This document shows, one piece after another, positions 39,865-49,681 of a DNA stretch of 64,000 nt. The notes under the pieces are model-generated. The model did no database searches. It saw only the letters and a list, made by a program, of their open reading frames with translations, and was not told the origin of the DNA. Source of the DNA: Amycolatopsis sp. 2-15 (GTDB lineage: Bacteria > Actinomycetota > Actinomycetes > Mycobacteriales > Pseudonocardiaceae); the NCBI RefSeq assembly GCF_030285625.1, contig NZ_CP127294.1, positions 3,172,001-3,236,000 on the forward strand. The letters are read 5' to 3'. Both the position numbers and the translations under genes were made by a program. Positions within the stretch are counted from its first letter, which is position 1. The number at the start of each line of letters is the position of its first letter.

Positions 39865-40559
39865 ACGTCTTCGACTGGTTCACCACGGCCGCCAACTGGC
39901 AGGGCCCGGACGGCATCGCCACGCGCTTGGGCGAACACCTCGGCTACGTGCTGCTGGCTTTGGTCATCGCGGTGGTGATCGCGTTCCCGCTGGGCCTGTG
40001 GGTCGGGCACACCGGCCGCGGCGCCGTGGTGCTGGTGGGCGCGGGCAACGCGATCCGCGCGCTGCCGACGCTGGGGCTCGTCACGTTCCTGTTCCTGCTC
40101 TTCACCGAGAGCACCACGGCCACGATCATCGGGCTCGTCGTGCTGGCGATCCCGCCGATCCTGGCCGGCACGTATGCGGGCCTGCAAGCGGCCGAGCACG
40201 ACGTGGTCGACGCCGCCGAGGGCATCGGCATGACGGGCTGACAGCAGCTGTGGAAGGTCGAGCTGCCGATCGCGTTGCCGTTGGTGCTGGGCGGGATCCG
40301 CAACGCCGTGCTGCAGCTGATCGCGACGGCGGCGGTCGCCGCGTACGTCGGGCTCGGCGGCCTCGGCCGGTTCCTGCTCGACGGGCTGGCCATCCTGGAC
40401 TACACCGAGGTCGTCGCGGGCGCCATTCTCACGGCGCTGCTGGCGATCGTGTTCGACCTGGTGCTCGCCGCGGCGCAGCGCGCACTCGTGCCGAAGGGCG
40501 TCCGGCTCGCCGCGCAGGCGACCACCGGCTCGGCCGCGGCGGCGGGAGGTGTGGCGTGA
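39861..40559 (+). pseudogene. Osmolyte ABC transporter permease 2 with an in-frame TGA
   Basis: A ProW-type permease of 232 codons interrupted at codon 127 (40239-40241) by TGA. The reading continues in the same frame with QQLWKVELPIALPLVLGGIR and ends normally. Homologues have Trp here (GMSGWQ), so one G-to-A change (TGG to TGA) explains it. The break falls in the cytoplasmic coupling loop. If real, the transporter is disabled unless readthrough occurs. Confidence 0.82.
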
Positions 40560-41446
40560 GGCGCTGGGGATTGGTCTTGGTGTCGTTGGCCCTGGTTGTT
40601 TCGGGCTGCGGCAACCCGCTCGCCGGCGGCGGCGAGGGCGGCACGACGGGCGACATCATCATCGGCGCGTCCGACGTCGGCGAAAGCCTCCTGCTGGCCC
40701 AGATCTACGCCGGCGCGCTGCGCAACGCGGGCGCTGCCAACGTCACGGTGCGCCCGCCGGTCGGCAGCCGCGAGGTTGTGGTGAAGGCGCTGCAGGACAA
40801 GTCCCTGTCGGTGGTGCCCGACTACAGCGGCAACCTCCTGCGCTACTTCGACAAGGACACGCAGGCGACCACTTCGGACGACGTCTACGCGCAGCTCAAG
40901 CAAAAGCTGCCCGCCGGGTTCGAGGTCCTCGACCAGGCGCCGGCGCAGGACAAGGACTTGCTCGTGGTGCGTCCCGAACTGGCGGCCGCGGGCGTGCGGA
41001 CGTTCTCGGACCTGGGCCGCCGCTGCGGCGAGCTGGTGATGGGCGGTCCAGGCCAGTGGAGCAGCCGCTGGAAGGACCGCATCAAGCAGCTGTACGGCTG
41101 CTCCTTCAAGGAGATCCGCACCACCGACACCGGCGGCCCCGTCACCGTGGCCGCGCTGAAGTCCGGCGAGGTCCAGGTGGCCGACCTGTTCAGCACGTCG
41201 TCGACGATCAAGTCCAACGGCTTCGTGCCCTTGGCCGACGACAAGAACATGTTCCCGGCGCAGAACATCGTGCCGCTCGTCGCCCGCGGAACCCTGTCGC
41301 CGGCCGAGGTCACCGCCCTGAACCGCGTCTCGGCCGCCCTGACGACCGACCAGCTGACCGAGCTGAACGTCCAGTTCACCGACGAGAAGCGCAACCCCCT
41401 CGACATCGCCGACGACTTCCTGGCGCGCAACCACCTGAAGGCCTGA
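40556..41446 (+). CDS. Osmolyte ABC transporter substrate-binding lipoprotein
   Basis: A 296-residue OpuBC/ProX-like receptor. The signal peptide ends in lipobox VVSGC (Cys16). The mature domain begins IIIGASDVGESLLLAQIYAG and contains GSREVVVKALQDKSLSVVPD and LTTDQLTELN, typical of the quaternary-amine receptor family. The GTG overlaps the stop of permease 2. Confidence 0.92.
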   Translation: MRRWGLVLVSLALVVSGCGNPLAGGGEGGTTGDIIIGASDVGESLLLAQIYAGALRNAGAANVTVRPPVGSREVVVKALQDKSLSVVPDYSGNLLRYFDKDTQATTSDDVYAQLKQKLPAGFEVLDQAPAQDKDLLVVRPELAAAGVRTFSDLGRRCGELVMGGPGQWSSRWKDRIKQLYGCSFKEIRTTDTGGPVTVAALKSGEVQVADLFSTSSTIKSNGFVPLADDKNMFPAQNIVPLVARGTLSPAEVTALNRVSAALTTDQLTELNVQFTDEKRNPLDIADDFLARNHLKA

Positions 41447-41450
41447 GCCG

Positions 41451-41786
41451 TCAGCGGAACTCGTGCACGACCTCGATCTCACCGATGAGGTGCCGGTTGA
41501 ACTCCGCCGGCTCTTCGGCGGGCACCCACAGCTCGAGGATCGTTTCGCCGCCCGCCTGCTGCACCGGGTAGCGCTTCAGGAACTCCGTCTCCACCTCGAA
41601 CCGCGTGACGAACCCGGCGCCGTCGTGGCGCACGTTCCAGTCGCGCGCGATGCGGATGGCGTAGTCCTCGTTGAGCACCGGGTAGAAGATCGGCTGCTCC
41701 GGCAACCGCGGCGGCCACGCACGCCACTCGAGCTCCCGTACGAGGTCCAGCTCCACCGGCCCGGTGGGTCGCCAGAGGATGGTCAT
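41451..41786 (-). CDS. ADP-ribosylation/crystallin J1-type small protein
   Basis: A 111-residue protein of a family often labelled ADP-ribosylation/crystallin J1. The family look is WRPTGPVELDLVRELEWRAW, PPRLPEQPIFYPVLNEDYA, IARDWNVRHDGAGFVTRFEV. It is too short to be an ADP-ribosylglycohydrolase and the function is unknown. It is followed downstream by the 3' end of the ABC operon (convergent). Confidence 0.72.
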   Translation of the reverse strand: MTILWRPTGPVELDLVRELEWRAWPPRLPEQPIFYPVLNEDYAIRIARDWNVRHDGAGFVTRFEVETEFLKRYPVQQAGGETILELWVPAEEPAEFNRHLIGEIEVVHEFR

Positions 41787-41796
41787 CGGCTTTCCT

Positions 41797-42315
41797 TCAC
41801 AGTCGATCGAACGCCGGCGCGTACCTGAAGGCGCCCCGGTTTTCCGGCTTGTGGGCGGTGAGGGCGCGGGCCTGGAAGTGCCTCTTCCACTCGGCGACCG
41901 GCGGCGTGATCCCCAGCCGCTCGGCCAGGACGAACCCGAACCGGTGGTAGTACCCCGGATCACCCAGCAGGACCACCAGCGCGAACCCGAGCGCGTCGGC
42001 GGCCCCGAGCGTCGTGTGTACCAGCGCCGACCCCGCGCCGCTGCGCTGGAATTCCGGCAACACCCCGAGCGGCCCGAGCCCCACGGCGCGGCTGGGGTCT
42101 TCGCTCAGCTTGCCGGGGCTCGAACACACGTGGCCGATCACCTGGCCACCCCGCTCGGCGACCAGCGACAGTTCGGGGATGAGGTCACCGTCGGCCCGCA
42201 GCTCGTCGACGAGCACGGCCTCGGGCACCTTGGTGAGCCCGGGCTGCGCGAACGCGGCCGTGTGCACGGCGCGGATCGGGGCCTCGTCGGCGCGAACGGC
42301 TCGGCGGATCAGCAT
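41797..42315 (-). CDS. GNAT-family N-acetyltransferase, YhbS-like
   Basis: A 172-residue acetyltransferase. Acetyl-CoA motif region is GLGPLGVLPEFQRSGAGSAL, followed by VVLLGDPGYYHRFGF, the hallmark of the YhbS subgroup. The substrate is unknown. It precedes the J1-type gene by ten bases on the same strand and may share its transcript. Confidence 0.88.
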   Translation of the reverse strand: MLIRRAVRADEAPIRAVHTAAFAQPGLTKVPEAVLVDELRADGDLIPELSLVAERGGQVIGHVCSSPGKLSEDPSRAVGLGPLGVLPEFQRSGAGSALVHTTLGAADALGFALVVLLGDPGYYHRFGFVLAERLGITPPVAEWKRHFQARALTAHKPENRGAFRYAPAFDRL

Positions 42316-42489
42316 GGGTGGATTCTTGCTGGCTGCGCCCGCGTGGGTAAAACCGTTTTCCGATCACGCGAATGGCCTGGACAGCGCAACGCGGTGAAAA
42401 CCTCCGGGACGGCTCTTCTTCCGGCGACCAAGGCCGCGCACCTAGCCTCAGGCCAACTGGTGTCCGCGCTGGTCGAGGAGGGACGAACT

Positions 42490-43698
42490 GTGCGCAAATC
42501 TCGGGGAACAGTGACCAGAAGCCTGACGATCCTGGCGAGTGCCGCCTCGATCGCGACCGTCACGGTGTTCGGCAGCGGCGTGGCGTCCGCTCAGGAGGGC
42601 GCGATCGTCGGCGCGGGTGCTGCCGGTGCGGTGAAGGACAGCTACCTCGTGGTGCTCAAGGACGGCACCTCGGTGGAGGCGACGGCGAAGAACGTCACCG
42701 GCCGCCACGGCGGCTCGGTCGAGCGCACGTTCTCGAAGGCGCTGCGGGGCTTCACCGGTACGATGTCCGAGACACAGGCCAAGCGCACCGCCGCCGACCC
42801 CGCTGTGTCCTTTGTGGAGCAGAACCGCGTGGTCCACGCCTTGGCCGACCAGTCGGACCCGCCGTCGTGGGGCCTCGACCGGGTGGACCAGCGTGAACTG
42901 CCGCTGGACGAGGTTTACCGCTACAGCACGACGGCGGCCGACGTGCACGCGTACGTGATCGACACCGGGATCAACCTCACCCACTCCGAGTTCGACGGCC
43001 GCGCGGTCTCCGGCTACGACTTCGTGGACAACGATTCCGACGCCACCGACTGCTACGGCCACGGCACCCACGTCGCCGGCACGATCGGCGGCACGACCTA
43101 CGGCGTGGCGAAGGAAGTCAGCCTGACCGCGGTCCGCGTGCTCGACTGCACCGGCAGCGGCACGACCGACCAGGTCGTCGCCGGCATCGACTGGGTCACC
43201 GAGAACGCCGAGTTGCCGGCGGTGGCGAACATGAGCCTCGGCGGCCCTGTGTCCACTGTGGTGGACGAGGCCGTGGAGCGGTCGATCGCCGCGGGTGTCA
43301 CGTATGGCATCGCGGGCGGCAACTCCTACGGCGGCAGTGCGTGTGACGCCTCGCCCGCCCGCGTACCCGAGGCGATCACCGTCGGCGCCACCACGGACAC
43401 CGACGCCAGGTCCGTCTTCTCCAACACCGGCTCGTGCCTTGACCTCTTCGCGCCGGGTACCGACATCACGTCCGCCTGGATCGGCAGCGACACCGCGACC
43501 AACACCATCAGCGGCACGTCGATGGCGGCTCCGCACGTGGTCGGCACCGCCGCGCTGTACCTGGCGGACCACCCGTCGGCCACGCCCGAGGAGGTCCGCG
43601 ACGCGCTGGTGGACGCGGGGACGAAGGACGAGATCACCGACGCGGGCACGGGGTCGCCGAACGTCCTGGTGTACTCCGGTACCGACGACACCGAGTGA
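42490..43698 (+). CDS. Secreted subtilisin-like serine protease (S8)
   Basis: A 402-residue preproenzyme. A signal peptide with a long basic n-region (RKSRGTVTRSLTILASAASI) ends near GVASAQ; an inhibitor I9 propeptide follows (YLVVLKDGTSVEATAKNVTG to VEQNRVVHA). The catalytic triad is Asp in VIDTGI, His in GHGTHVAG and Ser in GTSMAAPH. It lacks C-terminal attachment domains, so is probably a free extracellular protease. GTG 42490 follows GAGGAGGGA. Confidence 0.93.
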   Translation: MRKSRGTVTRSLTILASAASIATVTVFGSGVASAQEGAIVGAGAAGAVKDSYLVVLKDGTSVEATAKNVTGRHGGSVERTFSKALRGFTGTMSETQAKRTAADPAVSFVEQNRVVHALADQSDPPSWGLDRVDQRELPLDEVYRYSTTAADVHAYVIDTGINLTHSEFDGRAVSGYDFVDNDSDATDCYGHGTHVAGTIGGTTYGVAKEVSLTAVRVLDCTGSGTTDQVVAGIDWVTENAELPAVANMSLGGPVSTVVDEAVERSIAAGVTYGIAGGNSYGGSACDASPARVPEAITVGATTDTDARSVFSNTGSCLDLFAPGTDITSAWIGSDTATNTISGTSMAAPHVVGTAALYLADHPSATPEEVRDALVDAGTKDEITDAGTGSPNVLVYSGTDDTE

Positions 43699-43715
43699 CG
43701 GGCTGCGGGCCTGGG

Positions 43716-44507
43716 TCACTTCTCTGAAGCGGAAACCTCCGCTTCGCGCCGCGTAAGCACCAACGGCCCGTCCTCCGTCACAGCCACCGTGTGCTCGGAA
43801 TGCGCCGTCCGCGAGCCGTCGGCCGACCGGATCGTCCAGCCGTCGGGGTCGTACACGATGCGGTCCGTCGTGCGCGCGAACCAAGGCTCCAGTGCGAGCG
43901 TGAGTCCCGGCCGGAGTTTCAAGCCGCGCCCCGCCGTGCCCTTGTTGGACACGTGCAGGTCCTCGTGCATGGTGCGGCCGATGCCGTGGCCGCCGAACTC
44001 CGTGTTGACCGGGTAGCCGTACGAAACGGCCACCGCGTAGATCGCCGCGGAGATGTCGCCTAGGCGGTTGCCCGGGAGAGCCGCCGCGATCGCCGCCTCC
44101 AGCGCTTCCTCCGTGGCCCGGATGATCCGCAGGTCCTCCTCGGCGGGGGTCCCGACGATCACCGTACGAGCCGAGTCGGCGACCCACCCGTCGATGCCGA
44201 CCGCGAGGTCGGCGGTGAGCACGTCGCCGTCGCGGAGGACGTAGTCGTGGGGCAGGCCGTGCAGGACCGCGTCGTTCACCGAAAGGCAGATGACATTGCG
44301 GAACGGCCCCTTGCCGAACGAAGGCGAGTAGTCCCAGTAACACGACTCGGCCCCGCGCCGCTTGATCATGCCGCGCGCGTGGTGCTCGAGGTCCAGGAGG
44401 TTGACGCCCACGTCGGCGAGCCGGCCGACCTCGGTGAGGACCTCCGCGACGAAGCGGCCGGTCACGTGCATGCGGTCGATCTCCGCAGGCGTCTTCAGTT
44501 CGATCAC
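43716..44507 (-). CDS. map: Methionine aminopeptidase type I
   Basis: A 263-residue metallopeptidase removing N-terminal Met. Metal ligands are visible in LTADLAVGIDGWVADSART (two Asp), GGHGIGRTMHEDLH (His), LTLALEPWF (Glu) and SEHTVAVTEDG (Glu position area). Actinobacteria usually carry a housekeeping map near the ribosomal operon, so this is probably a second copy. It is preceded by a pair of GGTATA-type palindromes. The GTG start at 44507 has GAGG upstream. Confidence 0.92.
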   Translation of the reverse strand: MIELKTPAEIDRMHVTGRFVAEVLTEVGRLADVGVNLLDLEHHARGMIKRRGAESCYWDYSPSFGKGPFRNVICLSVNDAVLHGLPHDYVLRDGDVLTADLAVGIDGWVADSARTVIVGTPAEEDLRIIRATEEALEAAIAAALPGNRLGDISAAIYAVAVSYGYPVNTEFGGHGIGRTMHEDLHVSNKGTAGRGLKLRPGLTLALEPWFARTTDRIVYDPDGWTIRSADGSRTAHSEHTVAVTEDGPLVLTRREAEVSASEK

Positions 44508-44528
44508 GAAAAACCTCGCAGCACAAAA

Positions 44529-44542
44529 GGTATAGTTATACC
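44529..44542. promoter_or_regulatory. Operator 1 upstream of map
   Basis: GGTATAGTTATACC has perfect 6-base arms around a 2-base centre. It lies 22 bases before the GTG start of the minus-strand map gene. Confidence 0.75.
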
Positions 44543-44560
44543 GCCACCCTAACATTGGCC

Positions 44561-44574
44561 GGTATAGAAATACC
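44561..44574. promoter_or_regulatory. Operator 2 upstream of map
   Basis: GGTATAGAAATACC repeats operator 1 with one arm mismatch. It starts 32 bases (about three helical turns) from operator 1, placing both on one DNA face. Confidence 0.72.
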
Positions 44575-44583
44575 ACCAAACGC

Positions 44584-44620
44584 CCGGAGGCCACCACGGG
44601 CGAACCGTGGTGGCCTCCGG
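44584..44620 (-). terminator. Terminator of kgd
   Basis: CCGGAGGCCACCACGG (44584-44599) and CCGTGGTGGCCTCCGG (44605-44620) form a perfect 16-bp stem with a five-base loop. It is 15 bases past the kgd stop. Confidence 0.88.
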
Positions 44621-44634
44621 AGTAAAGCCGACGA

Positions 44635-47600
44635 TCAGTCGAACGCCTTCGCGATCAGCGCCTTCTGCTCCACCTCGTGCACCTTCGACGAACCCGCCGA
44701 CGGCGCGGCCATCGGGCGGCGCGAGACGACCTGCAGGCCGGCGAAGACCTCCGGGAACTTCCGCGGCAGGTTGAGACCGAAGAACGGCCACGCACCCTGG
44801 TTCTCCGGCTCCTCCTGGACCCACGCGATCTGCTTCGCGTTGCTGTAGCGCTCGATGGCGGCGAGCAGCTTGCGCTTCGGCAGCGGGTAGTACTGCTCGA
44901 TGCGCACGATCGCGACGTCGTTGGCTTCGCGCTTGTTGCGCTCGGCGACGAGCTCCCAGTAGAGCTTGCCCGAGGTCAGCAGCACCTTCCGGACCCCTTC
45001 GGGGTTCTGGGTGGTGTCGTCGATGACGGACATGAAGCGGCTCTGGCCGGTGAAGTCCTCGACCGCCGACGTCGCGGCCTTGTTACGCAGCATCGACTTC
45101 GGCGTGAAGACCACCAGTGGACGCTGGATGCCGTCGAGGGCGTGGCGGCGCAGCAGGTGGAAGTAGTTCGCCGGGGTCGACGGCACAGCGACGGTCATCG
45201 AGCCCTCGGCGCACAGCGAGAGGAAGCGCTCGATGCGGCCGGACGTGTGGTCCGGACCCTGGCCCTCGTGGCCGTGCGGCAGCAGCAGCACGACGTCGGA
45301 GCGCTGGCCCCACTTGGCCTCGCCCGAGGAGATGTACTCGTCGATCACGGTCTGCGCGCCGTTGACGAAGTCACCGAACTGCGCTTCCCACATGACCAGC
45401 GACTCGGGGTTCGCCACGGCGTAGCCGTACTCGAAGCCGACGGCCGCGTACTCCGACAGCGCCGAGTCGTAGATCATCACGCGGCCCTGGCCCTCGGCCA
45501 GGTTCTGCAGCGGCGAGTACTCCTGGCCCGTCTTGCGGTCGATGAACACCGAGTGCCGCTGCGTGAACGTGCCGCGGCGCGAGTCCTGGCCGGACAGCCG
45601 CACCAGGCGGCCCTCCATCGCCAGCGAACCGAACGCGAGCAGCTCGCCGAACGCCCAGTCGACGTCGCCTTCGCGCGACATCTTGTGGCGGCGCTCCATG
45701 ACCGGCTTCACGCGCGGGTGCGGGGTGAAGCCCTCGGGGACGTTGAGGAACGCGTCGCCGATCCGCTCCACGACCGCCGTGGAGACGGCCGTGGTGACCT
45801 TCGCCGGCACCTGCTGCTCTTCCTCGACCGAAGGGCTCGCCTTCGCCGGGTGCTTCTCGAGCTCGCGCACCTCGTTGAAGACGTGCTCCAGCTGGCTGGA
45901 GAAGTCGCGCAGCGCGGCTTCGGCCTCTTCGACGGAGATGTCCCCGCGGCCGATCAGCGACTCGGTGTAGGTCTTCCGGACCGAGCGCTTGGTGTCGATG
46001 ATGTCGTACATCGCCGGCTGCGTCATCGAGGGGTCGTCGCCCTCGTTGTGGCCGCGGCGGCGGTAGCAGATCAGGTCGATGACCACGTCCTTGTGGAACG
46101 CCTGGCGGTACTCCACGGCCAGCTTGGCCACCCAGTGGGCGGCCTCCGGGTCGTCGCCGTTCACGTGGAAGATCGGCGAGCCGATCATCTTCGCGACGTC
46201 GGTGGCGTACTGCGAGGAGCGCGAGTGCTCGGGCGCGGTGGTGAAGCCGACCTGGTTGTTCACGATCACGTGCACGGTGCCGCCGGTGCGGTAGCCACGC
46301 AGCAGCGCGAGGTTCAGGGTCTCGGCCACGACGCCCTGGCCCGCGAAGGCCGCGTCGCCGTGCATCAGGACGGGCAATACTGAGTAGCCCCCTGTAGTGC
46401 TGTCGCCCTTGTCGAGGATGTCCTGCTTGGCGCGGACGATGCCCTCGAGCACCGGGTCGACCGTCTCGAGGTGCGACGGGTTCGAGGCCAGCGACACCTT
46501 CGTCTCGCCGTCGCCGAACATGCGGAAGTACTTCCCCTCGGCGCCGAGGTGGTACTTCACGTCACCGGAGCCGTGGGCCTGGCCCGGGTCGAGGTTGCCC
46601 TCGAACTCCTGGAAGATCTGGCTGATCGGCTTGCCGACGATGTTGGCCAGCACGTTGAGGCGGCCGCGGTGCGGCATGCCGATCACGACCTCGTCGAGCT
46701 CGTGCTCGGCGGCCTTGTCGAGGATGGTGTCGAGCAGCGGGATCGCCGTCTCGCCGCCTTCCAGCGAGAAGCGCTTCTGGCCGACGTACTTCGTCTGCAG
46801 GAAGGTCTCGAACGCCTCGGCGGCGTTGAGCTTCGACAGCACGTACTTCTGGACGGTGGAGTCGGGCTTCTCGTGCGGGATCTCCACGCGGTCCTGGATC
46901 CAGCGCCGCTCCTCGGGGTCGAGGATGTGCGTGTACTCGATGCCGACGGTGCGGCAGTACGAGTTGCGCAGCACGCCCAGGATGTCGCGCAGGGTCATGC
47001 GCTCCTGGCCGGAGAAGCCCCCGACCGGGAACTCGCGGTCGAGGTCCCAGAGGGTGAGGCCGTGGGAGATGACGTCGAGGTCGACGTGGCTGCGCTGGCG
47101 GTAGTTCAGCGGGTCCGTGTCGGCCATCAGGTGGCCGCGCGTGCGGAACGCGTCGATCAGCTCGATCACGCGGGCGGTCTTGTCGACCGGGCCCTCGGGG
47201 ATGTCGGCGACCCAGCGGATCGGCTCGTACGGCAGGCGCAGGCTGGTGAAGACGTCGTCGTAGAAGCCGTCGCCGCCGAGCAGCAGCTCGTGGATGCGCT
47301 TGAGGTACTCGCCCGACTCGGCGCCCTGGATGATGCGGTGGTCGTAGGTGGACGTCAGCGTCATGATCTTGCTGACGGCCAGGTCGACCAGCGTCTTCTC
47401 GCTCGTGCCCTCGAACGCCGCCGGGTACTGCATCGCGCCGACGCCGATGATCGCGCCCTGGCCGGCCGACAGGCGCGGCACCGAGTGGTTGGTGCCGATG
47501 CCGCCCGGGTTGGTGAGCGAGATGGTGGTGCCGGCGAAGTCGTCCGCGGTGAGCTTGTTGTTGCGGGCCTTCTTGATGATGTCCTCGTAGGCCTGCCAGA

Positions 47601-48390
47601 ACTGCAGGAAGGACATGTCCTCGACACCCTTGACCGAGGCCACGACGAGGGTGCGCGCACCCTCCTTGCCCTTCATGTCGATGGCGAGGCCGAAGTTCAC
47701 GTGTTCCGGCGTGACCGAGAACGGCTTCCCGTCGATCAGCTGGTAGTGCCGGTTCATGTTCGGGAAGTCCTTCAGCGCCCGCACCATGGCGTAGCCGATG
47801 AGGTGCGTGAAGGAGATCTTGCCGCCGCGGGTGCGGTTGAGGTGGTTGTTGATGACGATGCGGTTGTCCGCCATCAGCTTTGCCGGGACGGCGCGCACGC
47901 TGGTCGCGGTGGGCACCGTCAGCGAGGCGTCCATGTTCTTCGCGATCGCCGCGGCGGCGCCGCGCAGCTGCTTGGTCTCGGGCTCTTCCTTCGCCGCCGG
48001 CGTGGCCGCGGGCGCCTTCTCGGCGGCCTTCGGAGCCTGCTTCGCAGGCGCGCTCTTCGGGGCCGGGGCCGGGGCCGGGGCCGGGGCCGGCGCGGGGGCG
48101 GCGGCGGCCGGCTTGGCCGGCGCCGACTGCCGGGCGGCCGACTCGGCGTTCTGGACCGCCTTGGCGGACGGTTCGGTCGCGTGGCCGTTACCGCTGGCCG
48201 CAGTGGTGGCGGCCGCGCTCTGGCGCGCACTGTCGGCCTTCGCCTGTGCCGTCTGCGTCGGCTTGAAGTCTGCGAAGAAGTCGTGCCAGGCGGCATCGAC
48301 TGAGGAAGGGTCCGCGAGGAACTGGTCGTACATTTCCTCGACTAGCCACTCGTTTGGGCCGAACTGTGACGCAGGGCTGCTGCTGGACAC
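44635..48390 (-). CDS. kgd: Multifunctional 2-oxoglutarate dehydrogenase/decarboxylase E1-E2 (Kgd)
   Basis: A 1251-residue actinobacterial fusion of a succinyltransferase (E2) domain and thiamine-dependent E1. Order: N-terminal flag [20 protein letters not shown]; an Ala/Pro linker with repeated AP dipeptides (about residues 85-115); an E2 catalytic domain (~150-380, with [17 protein letters not shown]); then the E1 core ([48 protein letters not shown]). No lipoyl domain is present, as in mycobacteria, where the lipoyl arm comes from DlaT. GarA controls this enzyme in relatives. Monocistronic, GTG start. Confidence 0.96.
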   Translation of the reverse strand: MSSSSPASQFGPNEWLVEEMYDQFLADPSSVDAAWHDFFADFKPTQTAQAKADSARQSAAATTAASGNGHATEPSAKAVQNAESAARQSAPAKPAAAAPAPAPAPAPAPAPKSAPAKQAPKAAEKAPAATPAAKEEPETKQLRGAAAAIAKNMDASLTVPTATSVRAVPAKLMADNRIVINNHLNRTRGGKISFTHLIGYAMVRALKDFPNMNRHYQLIDGKPFSVTPEHVNFGLAIDMKGKEGARTLVVASVKGVEDMSFLQFWQAYEDIIKKARNNKLTADDFAGTTISLTNPGGIGTNHSVPRLSAGQGAIIGVGAMQYPAAFEGTSEKTLVDLAVSKIMTLTSTYDHRIIQGAESGEYLKRIHELLLGGDGFYDDVFTSLRLPYEPIRWVADIPEGPVDKTARVIELIDAFRTRGHLMADTDPLNYRQRSHVDLDVISHGLTLWDLDREFPVGGFSGQERMTLRDILGVLRNSYCRTVGIEYTHILDPEERRWIQDRVEIPHEKPDSTVQKYVLSKLNAAEAFETFLQTKYVGQKRFSLEGGETAIPLLDTILDKAAEHELDEVVIGMPHRGRLNVLANIVGKPISQIFQEFEGNLDPGQAHGSGDVKYHLGAEGKYFRMFGDGETKVSLASNPSHLETVDPVLEGIVRAKQDILDKGDSTTGGYSVLPVLMHGDAAFAGQGVVAETLNLALLRGYRTGGTVHVIVNNQVGFTTAPEHSRSSQYATDVAKMIGSPIFHVNGDDPEAAHWVAKLAVEYRQAFHKDVVIDLICYRRRGHNEGDDPSMTQPAMYDIIDTKRSVRKTYTESLIGRGDISVEEAEAALRDFSSQLEHVFNEVRELEKHPAKASPSVEEEQQVPAKVTTAVSTAVVERIGDAFLNVPEGFTPHPRVKPVMERRHKMSREGDVDWAFGELLAFGSLAMEGRLVRLSGQDSRRGTFTQRHSVFIDRKTGQEYSPLQNLAEGQGRVMIYDSALSEYAAVGFEYGYAVANPESLVMWEAQFGDFVNGAQTVIDEYISSGEAKWGQRSDVVLLLPHGHEGQGPDHTSGRIERFLSLCAEGSMTVAVPSTPANYFHLLRRHALDGIQRPLVVFTPKSMLRNKAATSAVEDFTGQSRFMSVIDDTTQNPEGVRKVLLTSGKLYWELVAERNKREANDVAIVRIEQYYPLPKRKLLAAIERYSNAKQIAWVQEEPENQGAWPFFGLNLPRKFPEVFAGLQVVSRRPMAAPSAGSSKVHEVEQKALIAKAFD

Positions 48391-48712
48391 GGCTTGGGCT
48401 CGCCTCTATCCGTCTCGATCTTGTCTGTGCTAATGCGCCTACCAGGCTAACCCCCTCCGTAGCGGCCGTGTGATGGAACTGCCCTGTGTGAGGCCTGGCG
48501 CACTAGGGGATCGATCACTGACTCGATCAAGTGTCCCGAGGAGCGGACTTTTGAGGTAGAGGAGATTCGCCTGTCACGACCATTTCGGGCCACGTTGGTG
48601 CCTCCTTCGCCGAGGCGCCCGCACGCGTTCACGCCCGCCCGGTGCACTGTCGGAAGGATGCGGCCCACGTCGGCTGTGCGGCCGCCCTGGCGCTCCGAGG
48701 TGGTGCAGCACG
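48391..48712. other. Divergent promoter region kgd / small protein gene
   Basis: About 320 bases between divergent genes. No operator stands out; a GATCGATC/CGATCAAG pair around 48508-48530 is the only repetition noticed. It presumably carries the kgd promoter. Confidence 0.45.
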
Positions 48713-48985
48713 ATGTGGCTCGTCGAATGTCCCTCGTTCTGGGACCAGGGGCTCATCCGCCCCCTGGTCGTCGAGAACGGCAAGGTCGTCCTCATGTGCG
48801 ACTCCTGCGGCGTGGTCTGGCACACCCCCGCCGGCATCGACGACTTCGAGCACGTCGAACCCTGCGAACCCGACTGGTCCATCGACCAGGACAGCCACGT
48901 TCGCCCGGGCACGGTCCGCTGGGCCTCCGAGGCGGAGGTCACGTCGGCCGGGTGGGGCGAGCTGGCGTGGCGTGAGCTGCCTTAG
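48713..48985 (+). CDS. Small acidic hypothetical protein with a CxxC pair
   Basis: A 90-residue protein starting MWLVECPSFWDQGLIRPLVV, with VVLMCDSCGVVWHTP in the middle. The CDSC pair plus WH suggests a degenerate zinc ribbon. It has the tryptophan-rich composition typical of small actinobacterial proteins of unknown function. The 3' end overlaps the convergent DUF4291 gene by four bases. Confidence 0.7.
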   Translation: MWLVECPSFWDQGLIRPLVVENGKVVLMCDSCGVVWHTPAGIDDFEHVEPCEPDWSIDQDSHVRPGTVRWASEAEVTSAGWGELAWRELP

Positions 48986-49629
48986 CTGACTTGGCTCGCG
49001 CCGTCGGTGCTCGCGTCGACGGCTTCGGCCAGCTCGGCGGACAACGGGTACGGCGCCTCGACGGGCAGCAGCGCCTGCGCTTCGGCGACGCGCCCGTCAG
49101 CGAGGTGCTCACGGATGGCGCGCATGACCGGTGTGACGTCGGTGACCGCGATGATCCACTCGTCCACGTACCGGTCCACGGCCTCCCCGCTCAGCCCGAG
49201 CTGGATCGAGCGGTGCGGCAGCGGCTGGTGGTGCACGTCACGCTCGGGGCCCCACTGCACGCGGACGGGGCTGGCCCGCATCGTCGCCTTCCACGCGGCC
49301 TTGTCGCGGTGCACCCGAGGGTCGAAGTGGCTCAGCGCCGCGTGGGCCAGCACCCAAGCGAAGCCCTCGCGCGTCAGGTCCAACGCCAGCGCGCGCTCCT
49401 GGCCGGACTTGGTCGTCCAGCCGCAGCGGTAGCCCATCCACGTGAACGACGGCTTGATCCACGTCATCCGCTCGCGCTTGAACGGCGCCACGAACGTGCC
49501 CGCCGCCAGCGCCGCCTCGGCGATCTCCGGTGAGTAGGCCTGGTAGACGCGGATGGTCCGCTCGTCGTGCCGCGCGCGGATCTGATAGGCCGGGATCCCG
49601 GCCTTTTCGAACGCCGTCTCTTCGAACAC
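48982..49629 (-). CDS. DUF4291 family protein
   Basis: A 215-residue protein matching the DUF4291 pattern: QIRARHDERTIRVYQAYSPE, APFKRERMTWIKPSFTWMGY, CGWTTKSGQERALALDLTRE, and a central VRVQWGPERDVHHQPLPHRS. The function is unknown; the family is soluble and widespread. The GTG start abuts a GGGAG, so the true start is a little uncertain. Confidence 0.82.
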   Translation of the reverse strand: MFEETAFEKAGIPAYQIRARHDERTIRVYQAYSPEIAEAALAAGTFVAPFKRERMTWIKPSFTWMGYRCGWTTKSGQERALALDLTREGFAWVLAHAALSHFDPRVHRDKAAWKATMRASPVRVQWGPERDVHHQPLPHRSIQLGLSGEAVDRYVDEWIIAVTDVTPVMRAIREHLADGRVAEAQALLPVEAPYPLSAELAEAVDASTDGASQVS

Positions 49630-49681
49630 CTCCCGATTCTCATGGCGTGTGCCGGTGCCTGGCGAAGGCTTTTCGCCGCCG

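Noticed and set aside
40239..40241. Programmed recoding of TGA as selenocysteine or tryptophan
   Set aside because: The position is Trp in homologues, no SECIS-like hairpin directly follows, and all other genes in the window use TGG for Trp.
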